Notes: generated by a model from the sequence alone, not told the origin. A stretch of 64,000 bases of DNA from Desulfovibrio sp. JY (GCA_021730285.1 CP082962.1:310001-374000); one strand, 5' to 3'; counted from the stretch's first letter, positions 8,720 to 18,174 are shown. Program-made: numbers and translations.

Positions 8720-10245
8720 GCTTCAAGCTCCGCCAGGGCCTTGGCCGCCGCGTCCACGGCCTGCCCGAGTTCCCGGTCCGAGACGGGCCGGCCGTCGTAG
8801 AGCACCGCGTCCAGCCGGCGCAGGGCTATCACGGCCGCCGGCGGGCATTCCCCGCCCTTCCCCGCCTCCCGGGCCAGCCGGTCCCGCAAGGCCTCGGCCA
8901 GGGCGAACGGCGAACCGAAAAAGGTCGCCCGGGCCCGACGCGGCCGGCGCGGCAAAAACGTCAACGCATAGGCCAGGGGCGGCAGCAGGGCCAACACCAG
9001 CCGCCAGAGCCAGGACGGCGCGGCCTGCCTCCCTTTGTCTCCAGACACATGGCGCAACGGCGGGGCCAGGGAGGGATCGGCCGGGACCGACGCGGCGGCC
9101 GGGACGCGGTAGGTCCGGACCGGGGCCTCGATTTCCGTGTATCGCCCGCTCGCCGGGTCGAACACGGCCAGCCGGGCCGGACCGAAGACGTAGTCCCCCG
9201 GTTTCGCGGCGCTGACGGCGTAGCGAAAGGTCCGCTGGCCGACGTAGCCCGACCGGCCGGCATCGCCACCGCCTGCCGCCTCCAGAAACCGCGCCGTGGC
9301 CCCGGGCGGGGGAACGACCGGCGGCGGCGGGGCATCGGCCAGATTGCCCCGGCCCGCAAGCGTGAGCGTATAGACCGCCTCACGGCCGGGCGCGCCGGCA
9401 TCGAGCCGGGAAGCGAGCGTCATGCGCCCGACAAGGCCGGTAAAGGGCGCGTCGCCGGCATAGTCCGGCAGAGGCCGCACGGTCACGGGGACGGCCGGTC
9501 CCTTGACGGTCACGTCGCGGGCCGCCCCGCCCTTGCCCGGCACGCCCCGGCAGACGACCGTGGCCGGCGGGATGGTCGCCTGTCCGGGACTTGCGGCCAG
9601 AAGCAGATACTCCGCCTCGGTCACGGCATAACGCCGGCCGGCGAATTCGATCTCGCCGTCGCGCTGCCCAGGCAGAGGCGTGACGTCCATATCCGGGAAA
9701 CGCGGCGCGGCAAGGCTTATGCCCGAGGCCGTCACGGCCCGGTAGAGGCGCAGGGTGTAGACGAAAAATTCTCCGGCGTAGGGATCGGGCTTGGAAAGCG
9801 TGGCGTCGAGAAAGATGTCCTGACCGGCCAGCGCCTTGGGCGGGGTGGGGCGCGGGCGCACGAGGGCCTCCAGGGGCGCGGTGCGAGAGATCCGGCCGCC
9901 GGATTCCACGGTAAGCGCCGGTATGGCCAGCCGGCCGGCCCGCACCGGGATCAGCTCGAACCGGTAGGCCGTGACCGGATCGCCGGTTCCCGGTCCGCGC
10001 AAGCCATGCACCCGGCCGCGCGGCACCACCGTCCAGTCGGCCAGCCGGGGCACGGTGATGACCGCCGTGGCCTCGCCCGGGATGTACACGCGCAGCATCA
10101 GGCTCTGGCCCAGATAGATGTCCCGGGGCTCGAGTTCGGCCACGGGCTCGCTTACAGGCATGGCCGCCGGACCGGGCGGCCCGGCAAGGGCCAGGCTCCC
10201 GGCCCAAAGCAGTATGGTGAGGAAAAGCGCGAAAAGACGCATCAC
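8716..10245 (-). CDS. BatD-like oxygen tolerance protein
   Basis: The 509-residue protein has an N-terminal signal peptide (1-22, ending SLALAGPP), several beta-rich Ig-like segments, and a single transmembrane helix near residues 405-430 (WLWRLVLALLPPLAYAL) followed by a cytoplasmic tail. This is the BatD architecture: a mostly periplasmic protein of Bat operons. It overlaps BatE-like and BatB/C neighbours by 4 bases on each side. The molecular activity of BatD is not known. Confidence 0.85.
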   Translation of the reverse strand: MMRLFALFLTILLWAGSLALAGPPGPAAMPVSEPVAELEPRDIYLGQSLMLRVYIPGEATAVITVPRLADWTVVPRGRVHGLRGPGTGDPVTAYRFELIPVRAGRLAIPALTVESGGRISRTAPLEALVRPRPTPPKALAGQDIFLDATLSKPDPYAGEFFVYTLRLYRAVTASGISLAAPRFPDMDVTPLPGQRDGEIEFAGRRYAVTEAEYLLLAASPGQATIPPATVVCRGVPGKGGAARDVTVKGPAVPVTVRPLPDYAGDAPFTGLVGRMTLASRLDAGAPGREAVYTLTLAGRGNLADAPPPPVVPPPGATARFLEAAGGGDAGRSGYVGQRTFRYAVSAAKPGDYVFGPARLAVFDPASGRYTEIEAPVRTYRVPAAASVPADPSLAPPLRHVSGDKGRQAAPSWLWRLVLALLPPLAYALTFLPRRPRRARATFFGSPFALAEALRDRLAREAGKGGECPPAAVIALRRLDAVLYDGRPVSDRELGQAVDAAAKALAELEA

Positions 10246-12002
10246 CAGTCCCTGGCCACGCTCGGGCGGCCGTACAGCGGCGGCGTTGGCAGCCCGGTCA
10301 GGTCGGGCACGCGGTCGAGGATCGGGTCCCCGACCTTGCCGGCCGAACGGGCCTGTTTTTCCCCAGCCTTTTGACCGACCGCGCCGGCAACCGGCACGTT
10401 CGCCGGGCCGCCTCTCCCGGCCGAAGGCGGCGCATCGGCGGAGGCCTGCCCGTCCGGGCCGTCCCGCTTGCCGCTGCCGTCGTCGTCACCCACCGGAGCC
10501 GGAGCCTTGCCCGGGGCCTCGGCCCTGCCCTCACCGCCGGCGGCCGCGTCCGGCGTCGGGCCGGACTTGGAGCCGGATCTCCCGGCGTCCTTGTCGGCCT
10601 CGCGGCAGGCATCGTTGCCGGCGCGCACGCGGTCCAGGTTGGCCCTGGCGTCGGCGTCGGCGGGGACAAGGGCCAGGGACGCGGCGTAGAGCCTGGCCGC
10701 GCCGTCGGCGTCGCCCTGACGGCAGACGGCGTTGCCCTGATTATACAGTGCCCGAGCCCGAAGCGCCGGGGAAGCGGCGACCGCCGCCCGGGCGAACATC
10801 CGGCCGGCTTCGTCGAAGCGGCCCAGGCGGTAATAGGCCGTGCCGATGTCGTAGAGAATCTCCGGGCTGTCCGGCCGCCAGACCCGGGCGGCCAGAAAGG
10901 CTTGCAGGGCCGTGGCCGCGTCGTCGGCCGCAAAGGCCGCGATGCCGCGCGAAACGTCCTTGCCGGCCGGATCGCCGGCCCGGGCCGGGAGCGCCGTCGC
11001 CCCCAGGGCGGCCAGGGCCAGAATGGCAACGGGCAGGCCCTTGCCGACCGGCACCAGGAGCAGGTCGAGCAGCAACAGCGCCAGCCCGGCCGCGTAGCAC
11101 AACGCCGACCGGTCCGCCGGAGCGTCCACGGTCGAGTCCGCATGCCCCCTGGGAGCAGCCAGGGCGGCCAGGGCGGCGGCGATTCCCTCGGCCGGCGAGG
11201 GCGCATCCGGGGCCAAGCGAAAAGAGCGTCCCCCCGCGTCCCGGGCCAACCGGGCCAGGCCGGCCGCGTCCACCCCGACCAGCACCGGCCCGCCCTCCCC
11301 GTCGCGCAGCACGCCGCCGCCCGCTTCGGGAGGCAGCGGCACGGCAACCGGCGTGGCCCCGCCCACGGCCACGGTGAAAACGGGCGGATCCCCCGGCCGC
11401 GAGCCGGCCGCATCGCGCACCGGCACGGTGTCCTCGCCATCGGAAAGGAGCAGGATGGCCCCGGACCCGGCTCCGGCCAGGGCCAGACGGCAGGCTTCCA
11501 GGGCGGCGGCGACCGAAGTGCCGCCGAGCGGGGCCTCGGCCGGGGACAGGGCGTCGAGGAAAAGGGCCAGGGCCGGCCGGTCGGCCGTGACCGGACAGGC
11601 CAGCCAGGCCCGGCCCGAAAACCCGACCACCCCGGCGGCCACATGGGGCAGTTTGGCCAATACCGCGCGCACGAGCTCCTTGGCCGCGGACAGGCGATCC
11701 GGGGCCACGTCGCGGGCCAGCATGCTGCGCGAGCAGTCCACGGCGACCATCAGCCGCAACGGAGCCGGCGGCACGACAGAAGCGGCGACATGCCCCGCTT
11801 GCGGTCCGGCCGCGCCAAGGGCCAACAGGGCCAACCCGGCCAGAAAGAGAACGGCCTTGACCCGGCGAAGCCGGCCATGCCGGGAAACGCCCGGGAAAAA
11901 GGCGGCCAGGGCGCGGCGTCTGGCTCCGGCCAGCCACAGGAAAGACGCGCATACCGGCACGGCGGCCAAAAGCGCCAGAAATTCCGGTCTGGCAAACGTC
12001 AT
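10242..12002 (-). CDS. BatB-BatC fusion: VWA domain plus TPR repeats
   Basis: This 586-residue membrane protein has two N-terminal hydrophobic segments. A von Willebrand factor A domain follows, with an intact MIDAS start D89-x-S91-x-S93 in VAVDCSRSML. A further membrane segment lies near 300-340, and TPR repeats run from about 350 to 460 (SPEILYDIGTAYYRLGRF, ALYNQGNAVCRQGD). The tail is Pro/Gly/Asp-rich and disordered. The layout equals BatB and BatC joined in one chain. It overlaps batA and batD by 4 bases each. The TPR part is predicted to lie in the periplasm. Confidence 0.88.
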   Translation of the reverse strand: MTFARPEFLALLAAVPVCASFLWLAGARRRALAAFFPGVSRHGRLRRVKAVLFLAGLALLALGAAGPQAGHVAASVVPPAPLRLMVAVDCSRSMLARDVAPDRLSAAKELVRAVLAKLPHVAAGVVGFSGRAWLACPVTADRPALALFLDALSPAEAPLGGTSVAAALEACRLALAGAGSGAILLLSDGEDTVPVRDAAGSRPGDPPVFTVAVGGATPVAVPLPPEAGGGVLRDGEGGPVLVGVDAAGLARLARDAGGRSFRLAPDAPSPAEGIAAALAALAAPRGHADSTVDAPADRSALCYAAGLALLLLDLLLVPVGKGLPVAILALAALGATALPARAGDPAGKDVSRGIAAFAADDAATALQAFLAARVWRPDSPEILYDIGTAYYRLGRFDEAGRMFARAAVAASPALRARALYNQGNAVCRQGDADGAARLYAASLALVPADADARANLDRVRAGNDACREADKDAGRSGSKSGPTPDAAAGGEGRAEAPGKAPAPVGDDDGSGKRDGPDGQASADAPPSAGRGGPANVPVAGAVGQKAGEKQARSAGKVGDPILDRVPDLTGLPTPPLYGRPSVARDW

Positions 12003-12988
12003 GGCAGCCTCAAAAAACGCGTCGCGGACAGGCCGCAGGAAAGGGTGAGCAGGCAGATGGCCAAGGCCGCTGCCAGGGGGGCAAACGGCGTCTTTTCGGC
12101 CGTGGGCACGGGCTTCATGTCGCTGGCCGTCCGCTTGGACACGGCGGCGACCGCCTGGGCCAGGGCGGGTGCGTCCTCGGCCCGGAAAAACGCCCCGCCC
12201 GAGAGCGTGGCCAGCTCGGTCAAGGCGGCGGTGTCCACGGCGGCGTTTTCGCGCACGATCTCCTGACCGAGCAGGGGATGGTTGACCAGAAACGGGGCCG
12301 GGCCGTTGCCGCCGACCCCCACGGCGAAGATCGGAATACCGCGCGCGGCGGCCGCTCTGGCGGCATCGGCCGGGCGCACTTCCCCGGCGTTGGACAGGCC
12401 GTCGCCGAAAACCACCACCAGTTTGGCCAGCCCCGGCGCGCCGGCCAGCTGTTTGACGGCCAAGCCCACGGCATCGCCCATGGCCGTGCGCCGGCCGGCC
12501 GCGCCGACGGACAGCCGGGAAAGGGCCTGGGTGAGCGCGGCCCGGTCGTCGGTGGGGGGCAGCACGACATAGGCCCGCGAGCCGAAGGCGACCAGGCCGA
12601 TGCGGTCCCCGGGCCGGTCAGCGGCAAAGCGGGCGGCCGCCTGGGCCACGGCCTCGAGCCGGCTGACCGTGCGGTCGGGAAGCGGCATGTCCAGCGCGGC
12701 CATGGATTCCGACAGATCGACCGCCAGCATGATGTCCACCCCGCGCCCCCGGTAGACCGACGTCTCGGTCACAAGCCGCGGTCCGGCCAGGGCCACAATC
12801 ACGCCGGCCAAGGCCAGCAGGCGGCAGGCCATGGGGAATGCGGCCGTAAGCGGCGGTCTGCCGGCGGCCAGGGCCGGACCGACATCGGCCACGCCAAGGG
12901 AGCCGCGCCGCGACACAAGACGGGGGACAAGGGCCAGGGGAAGAAGAGCGGCGAGCGCCAGCGCCTCGGGCCGGGCCAGGGTCAGCAT
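11999..12988 (-). CDS. BatA-like VWA-domain membrane protein
   Basis: The 329-residue protein has N-terminal hydrophobic segments (about 5-25 and 53-70), a VWA domain with MIDAS D91-x-S93-x-S95 (LAVDLSESMAALD), and a C-terminal helix (APLAAALAICLLTL). Its length and layout are those of BatA. The start at 12988 gives MLTLARPEAL, which parallels MTFARPEFLA of the next gene and shows that the two VWA genes are related. It overlaps the DUF4381 gene by 7 bases and BatB/C by 4. Reading frames extending further upstream are overlap artefacts. Confidence 0.9.
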   Translation of the reverse strand: MLTLARPEALALAALLPLALVPRLVSRRGSLGVADVGPALAAGRPPLTAAFPMACRLLALAGVIVALAGPRLVTETSVYRGRGVDIMLAVDLSESMAALDMPLPDRTVSRLEAVAQAAARFAADRPGDRIGLVAFGSRAYVVLPPTDDRAALTQALSRLSVGAAGRRTAMGDAVGLAVKQLAGAPGLAKLVVVFGDGLSNAGEVRPADAARAAAARGIPIFAVGVGGNGPAPFLVNHPLLGQEIVRENAAVDTAALTELATLSGGAFFRAEDAPALAQAVAAVSKRTASDMKPVPTAEKTPFAPLAAALAICLLTLSCGLSATRFLRLP

Positions 12989-13449
12989 GCCCCGCGCCTC
13001 CCGGCCAGCCAGGCCACGACCAGGGCGTCGCCGCGCCGGTCCGCGCCCGCGACCTCCCGACCGGCGTAGCGCGCCCCGTCGGCCCGCGCCAAAAGCGCGG
13101 CCAGGGCCGTACGTTCGGCCTCGGGCAAGGCGGCCAGATGCGGGATGATTTCGGCCGTGGTCATGGCCGTGGCGGGAAAGGAAAACCGCACGACCAGGGC
13201 GCGACGGGCCAGTTCGGCCAGCCGGTAGTAATAGTCCCGGTCGTCCAGGCCGGCCGCCTCGGTCGCCAGCGCGGCAAGCCCGGCGCGTATCCCGGCCAGG
13301 GCGCGACGGTCGGGCAGGCAGCGTTCCCGCCGCCAGCGCCACATGGCCAGCGCCAAAAGGGCCAAAAGGCCAAGGGTCGCGGCCAGGCCCAGGCCGGACA
13401 GGCCGCCCGGGAGCGCAACCGGCCCCTTGATGTCGCGAATGTCGTCCAT
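12982..13449 (-). CDS. DUF4381 membrane protein
   Basis: The 155-residue protein has one transmembrane helix near residues 16-36 (GLSGLGLAATLGLLALLALAMW). A soluble helical domain follows, with DYYYRLAELARRALVVRF, characteristic of DUF4381 proteins that sit between DUF58 and BatA genes. The start at 13449 gives MDDIRDIKGP and leaves a 14-base gap after the DUF58 gene. It likely belongs to the same membrane complex; no enzymatic motif is visible. Confidence 0.82.
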   Translation of the reverse strand: MDDIRDIKGPVALPGGLSGLGLAATLGLLALLALAMWRWRRERCLPDRRALAGIRAGLAALATEAAGLDDRDYYYRLAELARRALVVRFSFPATAMTTAEIIPHLAALPEAERTALAALLARADGARYAGREVAGADRRGDALVVAWLAGRRGAC

Positions 13450-13463
13450 GGCGGCTGGACCTC

Positions 13464-14351
13464 TTATGCCCGAAGGGCTCCGGGGCGCGCCCGGTGGCGG
13501 AAATAGGCGTCCAGGGCCGGCCCTGGCGCGTCCCCCACGGCAAGCTCCAGCACGCCGACGCCGGCGGCGGTAAGGGCGGCGCGCAACGCGGCATCGCGCT
13601 CCCCGGCGGCGCGCGCATACCGCTCCCGGACCCGGGCCTTGCCGCAGTCGAGGACCGCGCGCCGGCCGGTTTCCACATCGGTCAGATGCACCAGACCGTA
13701 GGGCGGCAACGCGGCCGCCTCCCTCCCGCGCAAAAGCCCGAGCGTGACTTCGTGGCGGGCGGCGAACGGCCCCAGCACAGGGGCAAACGTCGCGCCGAGA
13801 CAGTCGGAAAAAACGAACAGCAGGCAACGGCGGCGCATGACGGCGGCAAGCAGGTCCAGGGCCGGCCGGGGATCGGTGCGCGCGCCGACCGGAGCGGCCT
13901 CGGCCAGGGCGGCGGCCACGGCATGGGGCTGTCCCCGTCCCTTGCCCGGCGGCACGAAGGCCTCCACCCGGTCGGAAAAGATGACCAGCCCCACCCGGTC
14001 GCGGCTGTCGGCGGCGCTGACGGCCAGGGTGACGGCGGCCAGGGCGGCGGTAAAAAACGGGGAGGAACCGCCCGCGGCCACACGCATGGAAGGGCTCGCG
14101 TCCACGGCCAGCATGACCGTGCGGGCGCGTTCCTCCCGGTAGCGCTTCACAAAGGGGCGGCCCAGGCGGGCCGTGACCTTCCAGTCGATGGACGCGGCGT
14201 CATCGCCCGGGGCGTATTCCCGAAATTCCTCGAATTCCAGGCCTGCGCCGCGAAAAGCCGAACGATAGCCGCCGGCTGTGGCCTCGGTTGCGGGAGCGTG
14301 GCCGCGAAGGCGGACACTGCGGGCGGCGGCCAGCAATTGCCAAGCCTGCAT
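13464..14351 (-). CDS. DUF58 protein (VWA-like), first gene of the Bat operon
   Basis: The 295-residue protein carries the DUF58 signature EFREYAPGDDAASIDWKVTAR (residues about 42-62, split over the motif). A VWA-like fold begins at LAVDASPSM (D84-x-S86-x-S88). DUF58 proteins are regular partners of MoxR ATPases. The start at 14351 is preceded by GGAGG at a rather long spacing of 13 bases; an in-frame ATG at 14426 is further out and lacks support. It heads the eight-gene block that runs to moxR. Confidence 0.85.
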   Translation of the reverse strand: MQAWQLLAAARSVRLRGHAPATEATAGGYRSAFRGAGLEFEEFREYAPGDDAASIDWKVTARLGRPFVKRYREERARTVMLAVDASPSMRVAAGGSSPFFTAALAAVTLAVSAADSRDRVGLVIFSDRVEAFVPPGKGRGQPHAVAAALAEAAPVGARTDPRPALDLLAAVMRRRCLLFVFSDCLGATFAPVLGPFAARHEVTLGLLRGREAAALPPYGLVHLTDVETGRRAVLDCGKARVRERYARAAGERDAALRAALTAAGVGVLELAVGDAPGPALDAYFRHRARPGALRA

Positions 14352-14433
14352 GGATGCTTTCGAGCCTCCGATCCGAATGGGCGTTGCGACCGCAGGCACG
14401 GTAGCAGCACCGCGCCCGCTGGGCAATGCGGCC

Positions 14434-15516
14434 CTATTCCTGCTCCAGGGTGCGCAGCCGGCCCACGATCTCGCCCGTCTCGGCGGCGCAGGCCAGCATG
14501 CCGTGCATGAAGCTGAAAAAGTGCATGACTTCGCTTAGGCCGTAGGCCGCCGGAGCCCGCTCCCGGCGCATGGCCGACAGTTTTTCCCGCGCCCCGGCCA
14601 CGGACGTCTCCAATTCGGCCAGGCCGGGAAGCGCGCCGTCCCCGCGCAAATGCGCGGCCAGGCCGGAGAGCACCGCGCCCACGGACTGGCGCAGCCCGGC
14701 CAGTTCCCCGGTCAGCTGGCTTTGCAGCCCCTGGCCGTGCCATTCGGAGGCGATGTGGTCCATGGCCAGGATATGCTCGAACAGATGCTCGGCGCGGAAA
14801 AGCAGCAGAAGCTGGGCGGCCGCGGCCTCACCACCCCGGCCTTCCAGATTGGCCTCCCGGCGCAGATCCCGGCAACGGGCCAAGGTGCGCACAATGCGGT
14901 CCTTGAGCGCGAAGGCCTGCCGGTCGTTGTAGACGTCCCGCACCAGCCCCTCCAGCACCAGGCTGAAAAACGCGGCCTCGTCCTGAAAAATCTTGGCCAG
15001 CCCGAAGGACACCGCCTTGCGGGCCCGGGAAGGGAAAAACGACAGGGAAACGGCCAGGGCCGTGATAATGCCGACCGCTATCTCGAAAAAACGGTCCAAC
15101 CCAAGGGTCAGGGCGGACACGTCGCCATGGCCGGCCAGAAGGACGATGACCGCCGTGATGCCGCCGACCCGGGAACTCTCGCGCAAAAACGGCACGGCCG
15201 TGCACACCATCAGGGTGGCGAAAACCGCCATGCCCAGCGCCGGCCAACTCGAGCCGCCGACATGGACGGCCACGATGCCCATGACCGCGCCCACCCCGGT
15301 GCCGAGCAGGCGGGCCCAGGCCGCCCGGATCGAGCCGCCGATGTTGGCCTGCATGACGATGACCGCCGTGATGACCGCCCAATAGCCCTGGGGGAGGTTG
15401 AGCACCGTGACCACGAGTTGCGTAACCACGGCCGCCACGGCGGTACGGCCGGCATGGCGTACGCCGAGGCGTTTGACCAGGCGCTTTATGAGCGGGAACA
15501 AGGTCGATGCGGACAT
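14434..15516 (-). CDS. FUSC-family (aromatic acid exporter-like) membrane protein
   Basis: The 360-residue protein has six closely spaced hydrophobic segments in its first 165 residues, with QGYWAVITAVIVMQANIGG near 43-61, a typical FUSC-family stretch. A soluble helical C-terminal half follows. Such proteins are fusaric-acid-resistance or aromatic-acid-efflux relatives of the inner membrane. It ends 82 bases before the DUF58 start, so it may be the first gene of that transcript or a separate unit. The substrate is unknown. Confidence 0.85.
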   Translation of the reverse strand: MSASTLFPLIKRLVKRLGVRHAGRTAVAAVVTQLVVTVLNLPQGYWAVITAVIVMQANIGGSIRAAWARLLGTGVGAVMGIVAVHVGGSSWPALGMAVFATLMVCTAVPFLRESSRVGGITAVIVLLAGHGDVSALTLGLDRFFEIAVGIITALAVSLSFFPSRARKAVSFGLAKIFQDEAAFFSLVLEGLVRDVYNDRQAFALKDRIVRTLARCRDLRREANLEGRGGEAAAAQLLLLFRAEHLFEHILAMDHIASEWHGQGLQSQLTGELAGLRQSVGAVLSGLAAHLRGDGALPGLAELETSVAGAREKLSAMRRERAPAAYGLSEVMHFFSFMHGMLACAAETGEIVGRLRTLEQE

Positions 15517-15604
15517 GAAACTCCTCCATCAGGCAAAGGAAAAGCGCCCTACCCTTCCCGGCCCTTTTTGGGAAGCCCCCCCGGTGGAGGGGAGCGCGGA
15601 CACG

Positions 15605-15633
15605 TTGTGCCTCGCAACCGGATATGCTATCAT
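15605..15633 (+). promoter_or_regulatory. Possible sigma-70 promoter of the PAS histidine kinase gene
   Basis: TTGTGC (15605-15610), a 17-base spacer and TATCAT (15628-15633) lie about 150 bases before the kinase start. The -10 box is good and the -35 box is weak. Confidence 0.35.
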
Positions 15634-15786
15634 GTTTTTTGCAGTCCTGACTATCCGGTCGCGCATGCTTCGTGGCCGCCGGAGGGAGTCGATTGCCGTG
15701 ATCGCAGTACGACATTTCGGATATACGCCGGGAAGCGGCGGGCCGCGCCCCATCCTGTCCCACGCGCCATGCCCCGGAGTCCGGCC

Positions 15787-17409
15787 ATGACCGGCGGCCG
15801 GCTGTTTGTCGCCGGGAGCCCGGAACCCGATCCCCGGGAGCTTTCGGCCGGGCTTTGCGACGCCCATCGCCGCGCGGCCGCGCTATCCTGGGCCGCCGCC
15901 TTGTCCCTTCCCCTGGACACCCTGCCCGACGTGGCCGTGGTCGCCCTGACGGCGGCGGAAACGTCGGACGTCCCCGCCCGGCTGCTGGCCCGCCTGGACG
16001 GCCTGCCCGGGCACGTGGTCTTTCTGGCCCCGGCCGGGGCTTGCCCGCCCGAAGGCCTTGGCCTGCGCCACCTGCCGGGGCTCGACGCCCGGGGCCTCCT
16101 TGCGGTGCTCGACATCCTGGACGAGCACAACGAGGAAACCCTGGCAACCGGCAAGCACGAGGCCTGGCATACCGCTTTCCTGGCCGCCTTTCCGGGCATC
16201 ATCCTGGCCTGCGACGCCGCCTCCCGCGTGGTATTCGCCAACGCGCCCCTGTCGCGGCGCGCGGGCTGCGATCCCGTGGACATGCCCTGCCACGTCGCCC
16301 TGCACGGCCGGGAGAAGCCCTGCCCCTGGTGCCCGCGCCAGGAGGTCGCCAAGGGACAGGCCGTGAGCATGGAGATCCAGAGCCCGCTTGACGGCCGGTT
16401 TTTCGCCGCCACCAGCGCGCCGCTCAATCTGCCGGGGTGCCCGCCGCTTATGCTGACGTTGTGCAACGACGTCACGGACCGCAACATGGCGCTCTCCCGG
16501 CTCAAATCCCTCAACCGCGACCTGGAGCGCCGGGTGGCCGAGCGCACCGACACCCTGGCCCGGCAGGCCGAGGAACTCGCCGAGGCCAACGCCCGCCTGC
16601 GGGAACTCGACGCCCTCAAATCCGGCTTTCTGGCCACCGTCACCCACGACCTGCGCACGCCGCTGACCTCGGTCCTCGGCTTCGCCAAGCTGACGCGGCG
16701 GGACTTCATCAAGGATTTCATGCCTTTTTCCGAAGTCAGCGACAAGCTGCGGCGCAAAGGAAATCGCATCGCCGACAATCTGGCCATCATCGAGACCGAG
16801 GGCGCGCGCCTGACCCGGCTCGTCAACGATTTCCTCGACCTGTCCAAGATCGAATCCGGCCGGCTCAACTGGAACGACCAGGATACCGACCCGGCCGACG
16901 TGATCCGCTCGGCCGTGGCCGCCGTGGGCGGCGAGTACGAACAAAACGAGCGGCTGGCCCTGGTGGTGGATATCCCGGGAGCCCTGCCCCGGCTGCGCCT
17001 GGACCCGGACCGGCTCATGCAGGTGCTGGTCAACCTGCTCACCAACGCCGCCCGCCATACCGGTGAGGGCGAGGTCACGCTCTCGGCCAGGATGGTGTCC
17101 AACGACCGGATGCAATTCAGCGTGGCCGACACCGGCCCGGGCATTCCGGCCCAGGAGCGGGAGCGGATTTTCGATAAATTCTACCAGACCCGCCAGGGCG
17201 ACACCACCGCCCAGACCAAGAAAGGCACCGGGCTCGGGCTCGCCATCTGCAAGCAGATCGTCGAACGCTACGGCGGCATCATCCGGGCCGAGGATCGTCG
17301 GCCCCACGGCACGGTCTTCGTGGTGGACCTGCCGACGGGCCGGTCGGACCAGGGCGACGGCCTTCCCGCCGACGACGCGCCCCTCCGCCCGGGCCTGCTG
17401 TCATCCTGA
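15787..17409 (+). CDS. PAS-domain sensor histidine kinase
   Basis: This 540-residue soluble kinase has an N-terminal region of unknown fold. A PAS-like domain (about 120-240) follows, with a Cys cluster CHVALHGREKPCPWC near 168-182. A coiled coil leads to HisKA with His near 287 (THDLRTPL). The HATPase domain has NLLTNAARHT, DTGPGIP and GTGLGLAI boxes. The Cys cluster could bind metal or sense redox state, an inference from its spacing. The ATG at 15787 follows GGAG by 8 bases. No response regulator is adjacent. Confidence 0.88.
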   Translation: MTGGRLFVAGSPEPDPRELSAGLCDAHRRAAALSWAAALSLPLDTLPDVAVVALTAAETSDVPARLLARLDGLPGHVVFLAPAGACPPEGLGLRHLPGLDARGLLAVLDILDEHNEETLATGKHEAWHTAFLAAFPGIILACDAASRVVFANAPLSRRAGCDPVDMPCHVALHGREKPCPWCPRQEVAKGQAVSMEIQSPLDGRFFAATSAPLNLPGCPPLMLTLCNDVTDRNMALSRLKSLNRDLERRVAERTDTLARQAEELAEANARLRELDALKSGFLATVTHDLRTPLTSVLGFAKLTRRDFIKDFMPFSEVSDKLRRKGNRIADNLAIIETEGARLTRLVNDFLDLSKIESGRLNWNDQDTDPADVIRSAVAAVGGEYEQNERLALVVDIPGALPRLRLDPDRLMQVLVNLLTNAARHTGEGEVTLSARMVSNDRMQFSVADTGPGIPAQERERIFDKFYQTRQGDTTAQTKKGTGLGLAICKQIVERYGGIIRAEDRRPHGTVFVVDLPTGRSDQGDGLPADDAPLRPGLLSS

Positions 17410-17412
17410 CGC

Positions 17413-17449
17413 GACGGTCCCGCCACCGAAAGCACGTGGCGGGACCGTC
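17413..17449 (+). terminator. Perfect 14-bp hairpin after the histidine kinase
   Basis: GACGGTCCCGCCAC (17413-17426) pairs exactly with 17436-17449 around a 9-base loop, three bases after the kinase stop. There is no U-run, so it may be a 3'-stabilising hairpin. It also lies at the end of the convergent lipoprotein gene. Confidence 0.6.
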
Positions 17450-17469
17450 TCCGACATCTCCAACGCGTA

Positions 17470-18174
17470 TCAGATATCGTTTAAGTCGATGACCTTGGGC
17501 GCGGCCTTGGCCTTGCCCGGCTCCTTGGCGGGACCGGCCGACGGCCCGGACGCGGGCGAAAGCTCGGAAGGAGCCGGCGCGGCGGACCTGGACGCGGCCG
17601 GCGCGGCCACCGCAGCGGGAGCCTTGCGCGCGCCGCAGACCAGCCGGACCGACTGGAGGCGGGATTTGGCCGGGGCAAAGGACGCCTCGCGGGCCAGCGC
17701 CTCCCTATAGGCGGCAAGGGCCTTGTCGCACTGGCCGGATAACAGCTCGGCGTCGCCAAGGGCCAGGGCGGCGCGCGGGTCCTTGCCCCCGGCCTTGGCC
17801 GCCGCCTGCAGCATGTCCCTGGCCCGGGAAAGGTCGCCATCGGCCAAGGCGGCCATGCCGAGGCCCTCCATGGCCGATGCGTCGCCCGGAGCGGCGGCTG
17901 TCGCCGCTTCAAAGGCGGCCACGGCCTTGCGCCGGCCGTCACGCAGGCAGGCGTCGCCGGCGCGGCTGAGGCCCGTCGGCCCGGCGGCGGCGCCGGCCTG
18001 GGACAGGTCGCGACAGGCGGCGGCGTAATCCTTGTGATCGTAGGCCGCGTTGCCGGAAGCGACCAGATCCTTGGACGGTTCCGACGAGGAAGACATCTTC
18101 AAGACGCCGCAGCCGGAAAGCCCTCCGGCCAGACAGACAAACAGCACGGGCGCGACAAGGGTGCGAAATTTCAT
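17470..18174 (-). CDS. TPR-containing lipoprotein
   Basis: The 234-residue protein has a lipoprotein signal peptide with lipobox LSGC (Cys22). TPR-like helices follow to about residue 170 (ALALGDAELLSGQCDKALAAYREAL), then an Ala/Pro-rich flexible tail ending KVIDLNDI. It is predicted to be anchored in the envelope. It is divergent from the LysM gene. TPR lipoproteins commonly assemble envelope machines, but nothing here names one. Confidence 0.82.
   Translation of the reverse strand: MKFRTLVAPVLFVCLAGGLSGCGVLKMSSSSEPSKDLVASGNAAYDHKDYAAACRDLSQAGAAAGPTGLSRAGDACLRDGRRKAVAAFEAATAAAPGDASAMEGLGMAALADGDLSRARDMLQAAAKAGGKDPRAALALGDAELLSGQCDKALAAYREALAREASFAPAKSRLQSVRLVCGARKAPAAVAAPAASRSAAPAPSELSPASGPSAGPAKEPGKAKAAPKVIDLNDI

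Noticed and set aside
14650-15786. N-terminal extension of the PAS kinase frame over the FUSC gene
   Set aside because: The extension is antisense to a clear membrane protein. The real ATG at 15787 has a good ribosome site.
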